This document shows positions 18,139-27,443 of a DNA stretch of 64,000 nucleotides, piece by piece. The position numbers and the translations under genes are program-made. Positions within the stretch are counted from its first letter, which is position 1. Each line of letters opens with the position of its first letter. This DNA comes from Scytonema tolypothrichoides VB-61278 (GTDB lineage Bacteria; Cyanobacteriota; Cyanobacteriia; Cyanobacteriales; Nostocaceae). The notes below the pieces were generated by a model that saw nothing but the letters and a program-made list of their open reading frames with translations, searched no databases and was not told the origin of the DNA. The stretch lies in assembly GCF_000828085.3 (NCBI RefSeq), contig NZ_JXCA02000002.1, positions 533,684-597,683 of the forward strand. The letters are read 5' to 3'.

Positions 18139-19302
18139 ATGTCTCAGAAAACAGCGGCTTTAAAGTTCGTGATTTTGCTGGGTATTGTCAGCCTCTGTGC
18201 AGATGCAACTTATGAGGGGGCGCGTAGCATTACGGGGGCTTATCTTGGAGTTTTAGGCGCTAGCGCTACTGTAGTAGGGCTTGTAGCGGGTTTGGGAGAG
18301 TTAATTGGCTATGGTTTTCGCTTAGTGATAGGTTACATCAGCGACCAAACACGAAAATACTGGGGAATTACTACTCTTGGTTATGTCGTTAATACTGCAG
18401 TTGTGCCCCTCCTAGCTTTTGCAGGACGTTGGGAAGTCGCAGCAGGACTGATGATTGCCGAACGCACAGGAAAAGCAATTCGTACCCCTCCACGAGATGT
18501 GCTGCTTTCCCATGCTGCAACTCAAGTCGGCAGAGGTTTTGGTTTTGGCTTGCATGAAGCGCTGGATCAAATTGGTGCCGTCATGGGACCATTGGCTGTA
18601 GCAGCAGTGATTTATTTGAAAGGAGGGTATCAGCTTGGCTTTGCAATTTTGATTGTGCCAGCTGTCTTAGGGTTATGTGTGCTTTTAGTAGCACAAAAAC
18701 TTTACCCCAACCCTCGTGATTTTGAACAGGAAACCCCAACACTCAAAGGAGAAGGTTTACCACAAGTCTTTTGGATTTATCTGGGTGCTGTAGCACTTGT
18801 TGCTGCTGGGTATGCAGATTTTCCCCTCATTGCTTATCATTTCCACAAAGAAGCCATCGCGACTTCACAAACGATTCCCTTGCTTTACGCCATGGCTATG
18901 GGAGTTGATGCTGTAGCAGCATTGGTGTTTGGGCGTCTTTTTGACCGCGTTGGCATTTCTATCCTGGCGATCGCAGTTTTTTTGTCATTAATGTTCGCCC
19001 CGTTAGTCTTCGTAGGAAGTTCCAATCTTGCCCTTTTGGGAATGATTTTGTGGGGTATTGGAATGGGGGCACAGGAATCAATTTTGAAAGCTGCTGTCGC
19101 TGGTATAGTACCGATAGACAAACGGGCCTCTGCTTACGGTATTTTTAGCGCTGGCTACGGTTTGTCGTGGTTTTTAGGAAGTGCACTGATGGGAATTTTA
19201 TATGACCAATCAGTCAGCTTACTGGTTGGGTTTTCAGTCGTCATTCAACTCGCTGCTATTCCCATTTTGTTGTTGGTAGGAAGGCACTCAAGACTGTTAT
19301 AA
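18139..19302 (+). CDS. MFS transporter downstream of hypB
   Basis: 387 residues with about 11-12 hydrophobic segments and the MFS A-like loop GYISDQTRKYWG between helices 2 and 3, plus RTGKAIRTPPRD, a motif of a subgroup of bacterial MFS permeases. Thirty bases after hypB, so possibly read from the same transcript. Substrate unknown. Nickel or metal transport would fit the context but nothing in the sequence shows it. Its stop overlaps the 3' end of the convergent gene at 19297 by six bases. Confidence 0.85.
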   Translation: MSQKTAALKFVILLGIVSLCADATYEGARSITGAYLGVLGASATVVGLVAGLGELIGYGFRLVIGYISDQTRKYWGITTLGYVVNTAVVPLLAFAGRWEVAAGLMIAERTGKAIRTPPRDVLLSHAATQVGRGFGFGLHEALDQIGAVMGPLAVAAVIYLKGGYQLGFAILIVPAVLGLCVLLVAQKLYPNPRDFEQETPTLKGEGLPQVFWIYLGAVALVAAGYADFPLIAYHFHKEAIATSQTIPLLYAMAMGVDAVAALVFGRLFDRVGISILAIAVFLSLMFAPLVFVGSSNLALLGMILWGIGMGAQESILKAAVAGIVPIDKRASAYGIFSAGYGLSWFLGSALMGILYDQSVSLLVGFSVVIQLAAIPILLLVGRHSRLL

Positions 19303-19668
19303 CCAATCTCGATAAGCCGATATTTCATTAACGCTAATTTCAAATGGCGTCCCCTTACCAAATGGTGGATAAACGCGGATTCTAGCGCTACTGGCAAATC
19401 GTTCTAGCCTATTTCCAATTGGTGCAATATTGCTGACGATATGCCAGTAGCTGACAATGTCAGGACAGTCAATAACCAGCATGAGGTAGCCAGCATCTGA
19501 GGTAATATACCACTGACAGTTAGACAATAATGCTCGTGTTATTTGATCACAAGCTTCAAAAAAGCATCTGCCAGTGGAATGTTCAAGTTGACTTCGCAAT
19601 ATTTTGTCAAGGTGCGTCGCTTCTGTTGAAGGTAAATCTTCTGGAGGAAGGAAGGGTTTATTTTTCAT
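19297..19668 (-). CDS. Unknown cyanobacterial protein
   Basis: 123 residues from ATG 19668, which has GGGG six bases upstream. A GTG at 19755 would extend it to 152 residues and overlap the preceding gene by 31 bases. The body (LEHSTGRCFFEACDQITRALL...YITSDAGYLMLVIDCPD...YWHIVSNIAPIGNRLERF) looks like a compact globular protein without signal or membrane segments. No family recognised. It follows the 111-residue unknown gene on the same strand and is probably co-transcribed. Confidence 0.55.
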   Translation of the reverse strand: MKNKPFLPPEDLPSTEATHLDKILRSQLEHSTGRCFFEACDQITRALLSNCQWYITSDAGYLMLVIDCPDIVSYWHIVSNIAPIGNRLERFASSARIRVYPPFGKGTPFEISVNEISAYRDWL

Positions 19669-19724
19669 AGGAACCCCTTCAGGTTGCAAGGTGGGTTTGG
19701 AGGAAGTTGGGTTTACGATTATTC

Positions 19725-20060
19725 CTATGTTGTCAGCCAATGCAAATCCAACCACAAACGTGGATGTATTCGCTTGACATTCGACATTGGATCGCGCAAT
19801 AGTCGCGTTGCGTTGAGGAAAACGACCTGAACAAGTCCCATATTTTCTGCTAATTCTCGCAAAATTTCTTTGTGAGTTTGCACATGGGGCATCATTTTTT
19901 CAGAGCAATAAATTCCTATATATCGCAAGCGCTTAGGAGGTCGTCCCCAGTAAGAGGAGATAACTTTCACATAACAGCTGTCTAGTAATTCTCCTACTTT
20001 TGGGTAATAGTGAGTGACGACCCTCATGAATTCTTGTGCTAGGATGTCTTCACTAATCAT
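19725..20060 (-). CDS. Unknown protein
   Basis: 111 residues with ATG start (MISEDILAQEFMRVVTHYYPKV...). Mixed charged and hydrophobic residues, no motif that I recognise, no membrane segment. It lies immediately upstream of the previous entry. The pair is convergent with the MFS gene and preceded by 300 AT-rich bases. Confidence 0.5.
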   Translation of the reverse strand: MISEDILAQEFMRVVTHYYPKVGELLDSCYVKVISSYWGRPPKRLRYIGIYCSEKMMPHVQTHKEILRELAENMGLVQVVFLNATRLLRDPMSNVKRIHPRLWLDLHWLTT

Positions 20061-20378
20061 GACAAACTATCAATTTGTAAGGATTGTCACATGATTTAAT
20101 ATAACATAATTTTGCTATATTCATGTGAAAAAATATCCGAATTTATTATAAAATTAAGGGTTTAGCTTTAGAAAAATACTTATGAGTCATCATGGAAAAG
20201 CCTTCAATGAAAAATGATAAATAAAAAGCGTAGAGTATGTATTATCTACCCTACGCGTTTACTTATCTAGCAATAGAAAATGAGTCATGTTTAAAAATCA
20301 AAATCATCACGTAAGTTTTATTAATGTGTTTTCAGATATCCACATTAATATTTAAATTCTGAATTTTTAACTCTCATT
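20061..20378. other. AT-rich intergenic region
   Basis: No gene seen. It holds the presumed promoter of the 111-residue gene at its left side and an imperfect hairpin around 20227-20257 (GCGTAGAGTA / TACCCTACGC) that could terminate the operon ending at 20379. Confidence 0.5.
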
Positions 20379-20690
20379 TTATCGGACATTACGCTCCGAA
20401 AACAACACTTCTGCTACCATAACTGGTAAATCGGTCATGTCAATATATCTGTCTGAACCATGAATTGGTGAAATAAAAGTGTAATTCGGGTCGCACGCTC
20501 CAGTATCATAAACTTGGACATACCACCTATCAGGAAATCCTGCGACAGCCAGTTCTACAATATACCAATTTTGACCAGTTAGGCGAGAATTAACAATGAC
20601 AAACCATTGTCTATCTTCTTCTGAAATATTCCACTCAGCCATCAGGAATTCTAACGCTATGTGTCCCGCGTCAGCTGTCGTCAATAACAT
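20379..20690 (-). CDS. Unknown small protein, last gene of a three-gene operon
   Basis: 103 residues, ATG start three bases after the previous stop. It reads like a small single-domain immunity or chaperone-type protein (EWNISEEDRQWFVIVNSRLTGQNWYIVELAVAGFPDRWYVQVYDTG) with an alternating strand pattern, but no family is recognised. Tight spacing implies joint expression with the two upstream genes. Confidence 0.6.
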   Translation of the reverse strand: MLLTTADAGHIALEFLMAEWNISEEDRQWFVIVNSRLTGQNWYIVELAVAGFPDRWYVQVYDTGACDPNYTFISPIHGSDRYIDMTDLPVMVAEVLFSERNVR

Positions 20691-20693
20691 TAT

Positions 20694-20945
20694 TTACTCC
20701 TTTTTTGGAATATCAGGATACAATCCCAGTTCTTTAGATAACTCACGCGCAACATGGATTAAAAACTTGGCACCATCTTGATTATCTTGATGGGCAAATC
20801 CAGTTGCTACTTGTAACATTGTCTGTACTAAACCAGCATCAAGCAATTCTGGCTGAGCTTCTAAAACTTCTGGTTCTTGACCATTGGGACAACGAAGTAG
20901 CTGGTCAATGAGATTGAAATATAAATCTTCTCTTTGTGCTGTCAT
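20694..20945 (-). CDS. Standalone small helical domain resembling the N-terminus of cyanobacterial CHAT/TPR proteins
   Basis: 83 residues. The pattern YFNLIDQLLRCPNGQEPEVL...ELLDAGLVQTMLQVA...A.FLIHVARELSKEL resembles, from memory, the short helical domain that opens many cyanobacterial CHAT-domain proteins. Here it is a complete protein with its own start and stop, eight bases after the membrane protein gene. It may be an adaptor that docks to such proteins (inference). Confidence 0.6.
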   Translation of the reverse strand: MTAQREDLYFNLIDQLLRCPNGQEPEVLEAQPELLDAGLVQTMLQVATGFAHQDNQDGAKFLIHVARELSKELGLYPDIPKKE

Positions 20946-20953
20946 AGTTGGTT

Positions 20954-21382
20954 CTATTGTTCAATACCTTGTTGCCAAAGTCTTTCTAACATTTCTACTT
21001 GTTGCTGAAAAACACCTGCGCGATAAACGAGATATCTGTCATATAAAAAAACAAGTATTCCAAGAATTATAGGAAAAACTAAAAGGAACCATTGTAAGAT
21101 TTTGACAATTTTGTCTTGTGTTTTATGATTGAGAGATTGCTTGACAAAATTGGTGACAGAAAATTCTACGTGAGAGCTATCTTGATAGGAATTTGTACCT
21201 TCTTGCAGAGCTAATTCAACTTTACTCGTACTATTCGGATTCACTTCACAGGTTGAATGATTTGTTTGTGCTAGTAACTCCATATGGCGCTCCCAAACCA
21301 TACTAAATACCACAATTTCTGGAGAAAGCACCACTAAAGTAACTGTACAAACTGTGAGTAGTTGAACAAGTTTCAATTTCAT
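20954..21382 (-). CDS. Unknown protein with two transmembrane segments
   Basis: 142 residues, first gene of the three-gene minus-strand operon. An N-terminal hydrophobic helix (residues ~5-28) is followed by a ~65-residue polar region with two Asn/Ser/Thr-rich stretches, a second membrane helix (~97-118, WFLLVFPIILGILVFLYD) and a charged tail. The topology suggests a periplasmic or lumenal loop between two helices. No family recognised. Confidence 0.55.
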   Translation of the reverse strand: MKLKLVQLLTVCTVTLVVLSPEIVVFSMVWERHMELLAQTNHSTCEVNPNSTSKVELALQEGTNSYQDSSHVEFSVTNFVKQSLNHKTQDKIVKILQWFLLVFPIILGILVFLYDRYLVYRAGVFQQQVEMLERLWQQGIEQ

Positions 21383-22603
21383 TCAGCTATCATGAGTAAC
21401 TGTTAACTATTAACTATTTGAGAACTAAGCTGTCACCCTTGGGGTATCTCCTCCTCCAGACAGCACTTTGTAAGTGCTGCAAAGACTTGCACCAACCCAT
21501 AGCCTTCTGAAAGAAAGACAAAGAACATGACTGCCTCACTGTTTTTCTTGCAGATTGAATTTTGTAAGCGCAGCCGTGCCCTAGGCATAGGGCTTAGGGC
21601 ATATTTTAAATTTTGAATTTTTAAGAAGCCCCCCCTCCTTCCTAGACTCGCGTCTAGAAGTTTGGGGGGTAGAGGGGAATCTCTGCGTAAATCCTATATG
21701 TTTTATATCAGTTGTCTTTGCTGAGGAGAGTTTATCAGTCGCGGATCAAGATTATTAAATTAATTATGATTGTACTCAAAGCCTGTCATTCTTATCTCAT
21801 GAGTGTTACAAAAATTTTTGGGGGTAGAGGTGCTAGACTTTTCGTGTAGTGGTACTAGTATTTAGGTTGAGGGGGTCTGGCTCTTGTGTACTCAACATCA
21901 AACTTATATAGAGTTTGGTATTGACAAATTTGATCTGCTATTTTATGAGAAATTAAGCTTGTACTCAAAAATGGTATGATTATATAAATATATAGTTGAG
22001 TATTCTTAAAAGAAATCAAGAGTTTGAAATTTTGGAATTTTGTTCAAAAATAACACAAGAGCAGTGATTATCTTCAAATCATCTAAAATGAATGAGAGTA
22101 ACTTTTTCAAATTTCTCTTCATGCACTAAGTGTGAGTGGGTCAAATTAAATATAAAACCTCACCCTGCCGACCGCTTCCCTCTCCTTATCAAGGAGAGCC
22201 AGTGCGTTGCGGTGAGACCAGTGCTTGATGAGGGTTTCCCGACAGAGGCATCTGGTGAGGCAGTCCGGTCTTGGGGGTTCCCACGCCAGGTGCACCGTCC
22301 TTGGGAACCCCCGCAACGCACTGGCTCCCCATGAGGAACTGCCTCTCCCGTTGGGCGAACCCGAAGGGGGGTTCCCGAGGCAGTGCGGTCTTGGGGTTCC
22401 ACGCCACTCCCTTCAAGTCGGGAAACCCGCAAGGGCGGGGTGGCCCCCCAAATGGAGCACCTGCCGTCCCGTTGTAGCACAAGCGCGTGAGGGATTGAGG
22501 GTGAGGTCTGATCTTATATTTAATTATGCTTACCTACTTAACTGGTTACAGCTTAATTTCTACACACCCTGAGAAAAAGGTATCTATAATTAGGAGTTAA
22601 TAT
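21383..22603. other. 1.2-kb gene-free region with several repeat blocks
   Basis: No credible gene. It contains a TTTTGAATTTT-flanked palindromic block (21555-21625), an imperfect hairpin of C-rich and G-rich arms around 21629-21672, an AT-rich stretch (21690-22090), and a GC-rich mosaic of dispersed repeats (about 22160-22500). The last ~100 bases form the leader of cysK with AGGAG shortly before its ATG. Confidence 0.7.
22195..22470. repeat. GC-rich dispersed repeat mosaic
   Basis: A copy-rich region of the family found at 4112-4205, 10033-10240, 43680-43760 and 59440-59545, recognisable by GAGCCAGTGCGTTG, GTTTCCCGACAGAGGCATCTGG and the complementary AACGCACTGGCTCC. Several overlapping open frames run through it on both strands (62-116 codons) but their products are repeat translations rich in Pro, Gly and Arg. 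Confidence 0.75.
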
Positions 22604-23557
22604 ATGCGGATTGCGAATGACATTACAGAACTGGTTGGAAGAACTCCTTTAGTTCAGCTAAACAAGATTCCTCAAGCTGAGGGGTGTATAGCCAGGATTG
22701 TTGTGAAGTTAGAAGGAATGAACCCAGCAGCTTCGGTAAAAGACCGCATTGCTGCAAGCATGATAAAGACGGCCCAGGAGGAGGGATTGATTCAGCCAGG
22801 AAAAAGCATTTTAGTTGAGCCTACGTCTGGTAATACAGGAATTGGACTGGCGATGGTGGCGGCGGCGCGTGGCTACCGTTTGATTTTGACAATGCCCGAA
22901 ACAATGAGTTTGGAACGACGCGCCATGCTGCGCGCATATGGTGCTTCTTTGGAATTGACACCCGGACTTGAGGGAATGCGAGGCGCTATTCGCAAAGCCG
23001 AAGAAATAGTCGCAAGTACTCCTAATGCTTATATGTTACAACAATTCCGCAACCCAGCTAATCCCAAAATACATAGAGAAACCACAGCAGAGGAGATTTG
23101 GGCAGATACCGATGGGGAAGTGGATATTGTGATTGCAGGTGTCGGTACTGGTGGAACAATTACTGGGGTTGCAGAAGTTCTTAAACAACGTAAACGTAGT
23201 TTTCAGGCGATCGCCGTAGAACCAGCTAACAGTCCTGTCCTTTCTGGAGGTCAACCAGGACCACATAAAATTCAAGGTATTGGTGCTGGATTTGTCCCAG
23301 AAGTTCTCGACAAAAAGTTAGTCGATGAAGTGATAACCGTTAGTGATGATCAGGCGATCGCCTATGGACGACGCTTAGCAACAGAAGAAGGTTTGTTATC
23401 TGGTATCTCCTCTGGTGCTGCTTTGTATGCTGCAATTCAAGTCGCGAAACGCCCAGGAAATGCAGGTCGTTTAATCGTGATGATTCAGCCTTCCTTTGGC
23501 GAACGTTACCTCAGCACCCCAATGTTCCAAGATTTGGCGTTGCAGACTGTCCGATAA
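22604..23557 (+). CDS. cysK: Cysteine synthase (O-acetylserine sulfhydrylase)
   Basis: 317 residues. A PLP enzyme that makes cysteine from O-acetylserine and sulfide. The PLP lysine lies in [11 protein letters not shown] (~residue 45), the substrate loop is [12 protein letters not shown] (~69-80), the phosphate loop is [10 protein letters not shown] (~178-187) and SGISSGAAL (~265) is near the C-terminus. AGGAG before the ATG supports the start. Single gene flanked by repeats. Length is typical of CysK/CysM; cysK is the more likely name but CysM cannot be excluded. Confidence 0.92.
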   Translation: MRIANDITELVGRTPLVQLNKIPQAEGCIARIVVKLEGMNPAASVKDRIAASMIKTAQEEGLIQPGKSILVEPTSGNTGIGLAMVAAARGYRLILTMPETMSLERRAMLRAYGASLELTPGLEGMRGAIRKAEEIVASTPNAYMLQQFRNPANPKIHRETTAEEIWADTDGEVDIVIAGVGTGGTITGVAEVLKQRKRSFQAIAVEPANSPVLSGGQPGPHKIQGIGAGFVPEVLDKKLVDEVITVSDDQAIAYGRRLATEEGLLSGISSGAALYAAIQVAKRPGNAGRLIVMIQPSFGERYLSTPMFQDLALQTVR

Positions 23558-23577
23558 AGGTTGTTTCAAAAATACGC

Positions 23578-23656
23578 CAGATCCAATTCAAACAGTGAAC
23601 AGTTAACTGTTCACTGTTAACAATGAACAGTGATAACTGATAACTGATAACTGATA
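23578..23656. repeat. Short tandem repeats after cysK
   Basis: AACAGTG/AACAGTT heptamers with an internal inverted match (GTGAACAGTTAAC / GTTCACTGTTAAC) followed by four AACTGAT units. Same unit types as at 5697-5760 and 7603-7694. They lie between the convergent cysK and hydrolase genes. Confidence 0.85.
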
Positions 23657-23693
23657 AGTGCCTACAATTAAGTTGTGTGGAAAGTATTTATTG

Positions 23694-25346
23694 CTAATAT
23701 TTTTCAACAGCTTGGTTGACTAATTTCATAATATCAGGCGAAATTTCAGTCACTAAACGAATCGGAAATGATTTCGTAGAAAGATATTGAGCATACTCTG
23801 GTGTGAGAAAGATTTTATATTTGCTAGCTTCTGAAGTTGTTTGTGAAGTAAACGCCAAAGTAATAGCTTTCATATATTTACGAATATCAGTAGCTTGCTT
23901 ACCAACGACTTCAACATCACCAACACCAGAAGGCTGTTTTTTCTCCTCTCGTTGTGCGGTAGAAATAGGGTCTTTAATACTGCTGTGGGTAGCTGCAACA
24001 ATACCAATAAGCCATTTAGGTGATGGTATTTTGTTAAAACCAATCACCTGTTCAGTTAAAGCTGGGGTGGTTTTATCTGCAGATGATGCTAGTATTAAAG
24101 TCGGAATTTGCACCTTTTCTAACCCAGTTTTACCAAACATTAAAGAAGTTGTAGGGTTGAGAGCGATCGCCTGTTTAATACGAGAGTCTCGCAGTTGATA
24201 GCGATTTTCCGGTAGACTTTGGGCAAAACACTGTAACCCTTCTGCTGAGTTAGTCGTAGCTGGGAGATGGCGACAGTATTCCTTTAAAAAATCTACTTGT
24301 AATTCACTTCCAGCCAGAGATAAAGCTGTCCCACCCCCAAAAGAATGACCAATGACCGTAACGTTATCCGTTGCTATCTTACCTTGAAGTGGGTTTTTGG
24401 CTGTTTTATTCAACTGTGCTAACTTATCTAAAACAAAACTGACATCTTTGGGGCGGTCTAAAAACTCTTGTGGTTGAATGAATGGGATAATACCACGTTT
24501 GGTCAAACTAACTTCATAAGTTTGATTACTACCAGTATGTTCTACCGCTGCAACCACATAACCATGAGATGCTAAATGTTCTGCTATGTAGCGCATATCT
24601 GTGCGGTCAGACGAAAAACCATGAGTCAAAATAATGACAGGTTTAGTGCGAGTTGCAGCGGTTGACCAGTAGATGTCAACAGGAACTAGGCGTTGGCGTT
24701 TTTCATCTTTTAACTTTGGCAAGTTGAGAAATTGTACTTTGGCGCTTCCCGCTTGACTAGCGTCAAATGGTAAATTTAATTGCGGGCGTTGACTAGACAA
24801 TTGGGGAGCAATAGCCTGCATAAACTGCTGAGTTTGTCTATAGGCTAAGTTCAATTTGTTAAATACATTAAATGCTTGCTGCACATCAATCTGGATGCGT
24901 TCACTGGGATAGGCTTCAATAAAGCTGATAATGGAAAGTCCCTTTGATGTTTTAGAGCCAGATACCAGTCCAGCTCTCAAAGCTTGCATGCCAGCATTAT
25001 CTTTCCGCAATGTTAGCTTAGAGAAATCTTGGAGGATAGTACTACCAACTGGAGTATATAATAATCGACTTAAAGTCACAAAATTCACAGGAATTTTTTT
25101 CCGTAGTACTTCTAAAAACTCTTGACGTTTTTCAGGAGGTAATCGATCAATATAAATTTTGTATTTATCAGGCACTTCTCCTGTTTCCGCAATACTTTGT
25201 AACTCAGCAACTGAGATTGATTCTTCCAAGGGACCATAACGTAGGACAACTGTTTGTGCCGCTTTTGCAGAAGTATTTGTGCTGAGGAAATATGTAATAG
25301 CTACGCAGAACAAACCAACACTTCGTTTTAAGATTTTCCAACTCAT
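23694..25346 (-). CDS. Exported alpha/beta hydrolase with DUF1400-type N-terminus
   Basis: 550 residues. Residues 1-30 form a signal peptide ending in a likely ASAKAAQT cleavage region. An N-terminal helical domain (~30-150, VVLRYGPLEESISVAELQ) is typical of the cyanobacterial DUF1400 family. The hydrolase domain contains PVIILTHGFSSDRTD (~220), the nucleophile elbow GHSFGGG with Ser335, and a late His (THSSIKD). Resembles dienelactone hydrolase or platelet-activating-factor acetylhydrolase-like enzymes. Probably cleaves an ester in the periplasm; substrate unknown. Confidence 0.88.
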   Translation of the reverse strand: MSWKILKRSVGLFCVAITYFLSTNTSAKAAQTVVLRYGPLEESISVAELQSIAETGEVPDKYKIYIDRLPPEKRQEFLEVLRKKIPVNFVTLSRLLYTPVGSTILQDFSKLTLRKDNAGMQALRAGLVSGSKTSKGLSIISFIEAYPSERIQIDVQQAFNVFNKLNLAYRQTQQFMQAIAPQLSSQRPQLNLPFDASQAGSAKVQFLNLPKLKDEKRQRLVPVDIYWSTAATRTKPVIILTHGFSSDRTDMRYIAEHLASHGYVVAAVEHTGSNQTYEVSLTKRGIIPFIQPQEFLDRPKDVSFVLDKLAQLNKTAKNPLQGKIATDNVTVIGHSFGGGTALSLAGSELQVDFLKEYCRHLPATTNSAEGLQCFAQSLPENRYQLRDSRIKQAIALNPTTSLMFGKTGLEKVQIPTLILASSADKTTPALTEQVIGFNKIPSPKWLIGIVAATHSSIKDPISTAQREEKKQPSGVGDVEVVGKQATDIRKYMKAITLAFTSQTTSEASKYKIFLTPEYAQYLSTKSFPIRLVTEISPDIMKLVNQAVEKY

Positions 25347-25750
25347 AATAAAAACCTAAATTATCTTTTGTTTTGCAATTAATGACTGTATATTTGTATG
25401 ATGTGTAAGTCTTACTTCTTAAATAAAATCCAGTAAAACCAACTTATGCACTTAGAGTTGATTTATAAAGTAAATCTTAAGTAGGGGAGGCTCAGATCTT
25501 GCATGAAGTGAAAAACCGGGTTTCTTGAGAATGCCTGCTCGTATAAACCTTAATTTCTGGTTCAGAAACCCGCTTGTTTGGGAACCCTTGCTGTGGAACT
25601 TCTCTGGGGATTTCTCCCTGGAGACAAGAAAAATCTTTCTTTATGAGGATAAACCCCGTCCTTAAGGACGGGGTTTTGGTTTGTTAAATCCCCCGGATTC
25701 TATCCGTGGGGATATTCTGTGTTCAGCGTTGGTGCCTTGGTGCGTTCTTC
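25347..25750. other. Gene-free gap with palindromic elements
   Basis: Holds a partial TIR element starting CTCAGATCTTGCA (25491) with AAAAACCGGGTTTCT / CAGAAACCC arms (25511-25575) and a perfect 26-base palindrome at 25651-25676. No coding frame is convincing. Confidence 0.65.
25651..25676. terminator. Perfect 26-base palindrome, likely terminator
   Basis: AAACCCCGTCCTT followed directly by its reverse complement and then TGGTTTG. As RNA on either strand it folds into a 13-pair stem (with a minimal loop after fraying). It lies 75 bases past the stop of the minus-strand gene at 25751, as expected for a terminator, though the T-tract is short. Confidence 0.5.
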
Positions 25751-26530
25751 TTAAACTAAATATCTAGTATTCGGTACAATCGGGAAAAAGGCGTACTCAT
25801 ACCATGTTGTCCAAATAAAACTGCGAATCCATCGCTGACGCTTTTCAGTATTTAATTGGTAGTCAAACGCTCCCAGTGACATATCAATAGAAGATAAGTG
25901 AGATTCACAACCACAACCGTGCTGATATGTCAAACCGTATTTAGAAGCAATACTTTGTATCTTCATCTGCACAGCGAAAACTTTTCCAGCATGAAGGACA
26001 GCATCCCAACCGCGCTTGTGTTCTGTATCACGGGGATCAAATCGTAAAGCCCGTTCTTCAAAAACGCTATCTCGGTAAATAGGAGCAAGATGTACTAGGT
26101 AAAAGCTGGCAGGAAGTTCATAATGAAACTCATTAAACAGTTCCAGACAAATACGAGCAACCTTTACCTCGTTAGAGAACTCTGCCCCCTTTGACTCAAA
26201 TTCACGCAAAATTTCTTCAAAATCTGGATATCTCTCAACCTGAAAATCTTGCCCGTAGAACTCAAGTGTCTCCCGCGCCAATAATCCAAACAACTCATTA
26301 AATGATGGTTTGAGGTAACCTAGTTCTGGGCGTTCGTTGAATAAGTCAAGATCTCCCTGCTCCAACTTGTATTGAAACAACTGCGCCATCTCAACATAAC
26401 TCTGTGGATTTGCCAGTCCAACACCAGCCTTTCCTACTGCAATATCTTGCCACACCTTTGGCAGTTGAGAAATATGAACCGCATTTTCTCCAACGATGAC
26501 TTCAACTTGAGGAGCATCAAGAATAAGCAT
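25751..26530 (-). CDS. Unknown protein, 259 residues
   Basis: ATG start, no signal peptide or membrane segment. A mainly helical N-terminal half (SYVEMAQLFQYKLEQGD...) leads to a C-terminal part with a His/Cys group HGCGCESH and a Trp/Tyr-rich ending (WIRSFIWTTWYEYAFFPIVPN). The clustered His and Cys could bind metal. No family recognised. Its upstream leader is nearly identical over ~60 bases to that of the GNAT gene. Confidence 0.6.
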   Translation of the reverse strand: MLILDAPQVEVIVGENAVHISQLPKVWQDIAVGKAGVGLANPQSYVEMAQLFQYKLEQGDLDLFNERPELGYLKPSFNELFGLLARETLEFYGQDFQVERYPDFEEILREFESKGAEFSNEVKVARICLELFNEFHYELPASFYLVHLAPIYRDSVFEERALRFDPRDTEHKRGWDAVLHAGKVFAVQMKIQSIASKYGLTYQHGCGCESHLSSIDMSLGAFDYQLNTEKRQRWIRSFIWTTWYEYAFFPIVPNTRYLV

Positions 26531-26570
26531 ATGCAGACTCCAGAGTAATATCCGCAGTTGAGTTTACCGT

Positions 26571-26635
26571 GAGTGAGTAAGTTGCTGTATGGTGGGTGAC
26601 ACCCATCAGTTACTTAAAGTCTATTAGTTGACCGA
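26571..26635. repeat. Duplicated leader segment, copy 1
   Basis: About 60 bases (GAGTGAGTAAGTTGCTGTAT...CCATCAG..ACTTA) match 27218-27276. Each copy lies a few dozen bases upstream of a minus-strand start codon (26530 and 27186), so they may carry a shared promoter or leader. Confidence 0.7.
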
Positions 26636-26733
26636 TAATTCCGCACAGGGTACAAGCCCCCAGATTCATCTGTGGAACCAATCCATAAGTTAAGATCCAA
26701 AATCCAAAATTGAGTGAGTGTATGGCTGCTTGC

Positions 26734-27186
26734 TCATTCGGGAAACAGCAGGCGCAAAGGAATCATATCAGAAAGTGTGAAACCATGTCGCTGGTAGAAA
26801 CGAATTGCTGACTCGTTAACGCGATCAGTTAGCAAAGTAATGCGTGAACAACCAGATGCTTGTGCAAACGCGATCGCCTCCTGAAGAAGAGTAGATCCAG
26901 CACCACCGCCACGCCAATCTGGATGAACGATCATATCCTCCAGGATTGCAACACGTCTTCCAACAGCCGTACTGATAGTGAACAGAAGGTTAACCATACC
27001 GATTATAGTTGAGCCATTGTGGAGAACAAGAATACGTCCGATTTCTGGGTGTTCGATGATTTGATGTAATCCCTGTGATTGCTTGACGCTGTCTGGTTGA
27101 AAGTCTGCTTCCTGAGTAAACAAAATAGTCAGCAAATCACAAAGTTGCGGGATGTCATTAATGGTTGCTTCTCTAACGTGGAGCAT
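26734..27186 (-). CDS. GNAT family N-acetyltransferase
   Basis: 150 residues. The acetyl-CoA site is visible in VHPDWRGGGAGSTLLQEAIAFA (parts: PDWRGGGAGSTLL), preceded by the beta4 strand VAILEDMIV and followed by RITLLTDRVNESAIRFYQRHGF, the usual C-terminal GNAT strand and helix. It transfers acetyl to an amine of unknown identity. Single gene, flanked by the duplicated leader segments. Start is ATG 27186. Confidence 0.88.
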   Translation of the reverse strand: MLHVREATINDIPQLCDLLTILFTQEADFQPDSVKQSQGLHQIIEHPEIGRILVLHNGSTIIGMVNLLFTISTAVGRRVAILEDMIVHPDWRGGGAGSTLLQEAIAFAQASGCSRITLLTDRVNESAIRFYQRHGFTLSDMIPLRLLFPE

Positions 27187-27217
27187 TATCTTATTTCAAA
27201 TATTTGCTTGACACTCT

Positions 27218-27276
27218 GAGTGAGTTACTTGCTGTATGGTGGACCTCACCCATCAGCGACTTAGAGCCTACCCGAT
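27218..27276. repeat. Duplicated leader segment, copy 2
   Basis: Second copy of the segment at 26571-26635, with a few substitutions and small indels, upstream of the GNAT start. Confidence 0.7.
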
Positions 27277-27443
27277 TGTACAGTGCATAAGTCCTATGAA
27301 CTGACAACTATTAAAAATAAAGCAGAAAGAACCAGAATTTTCATGCGTGACTTGGTTTGCGGTTGACTGTTAGTGAAGTCAAAAAACACTGTCATCTGAG
27401 CCTGTGCATTGAGACGTGATAGTTTTAGGAGACAAAAATAATC

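Noticed and set aside
22092-22572. Several overlapping frames of 62-116 codons on both strands
   Set aside because: They are translations of GC-rich dispersed repeats, with Pro/Gly/Arg-rich products matching the repeat insertions in hypF and the oxoprolinase gene, and no ribosome site.
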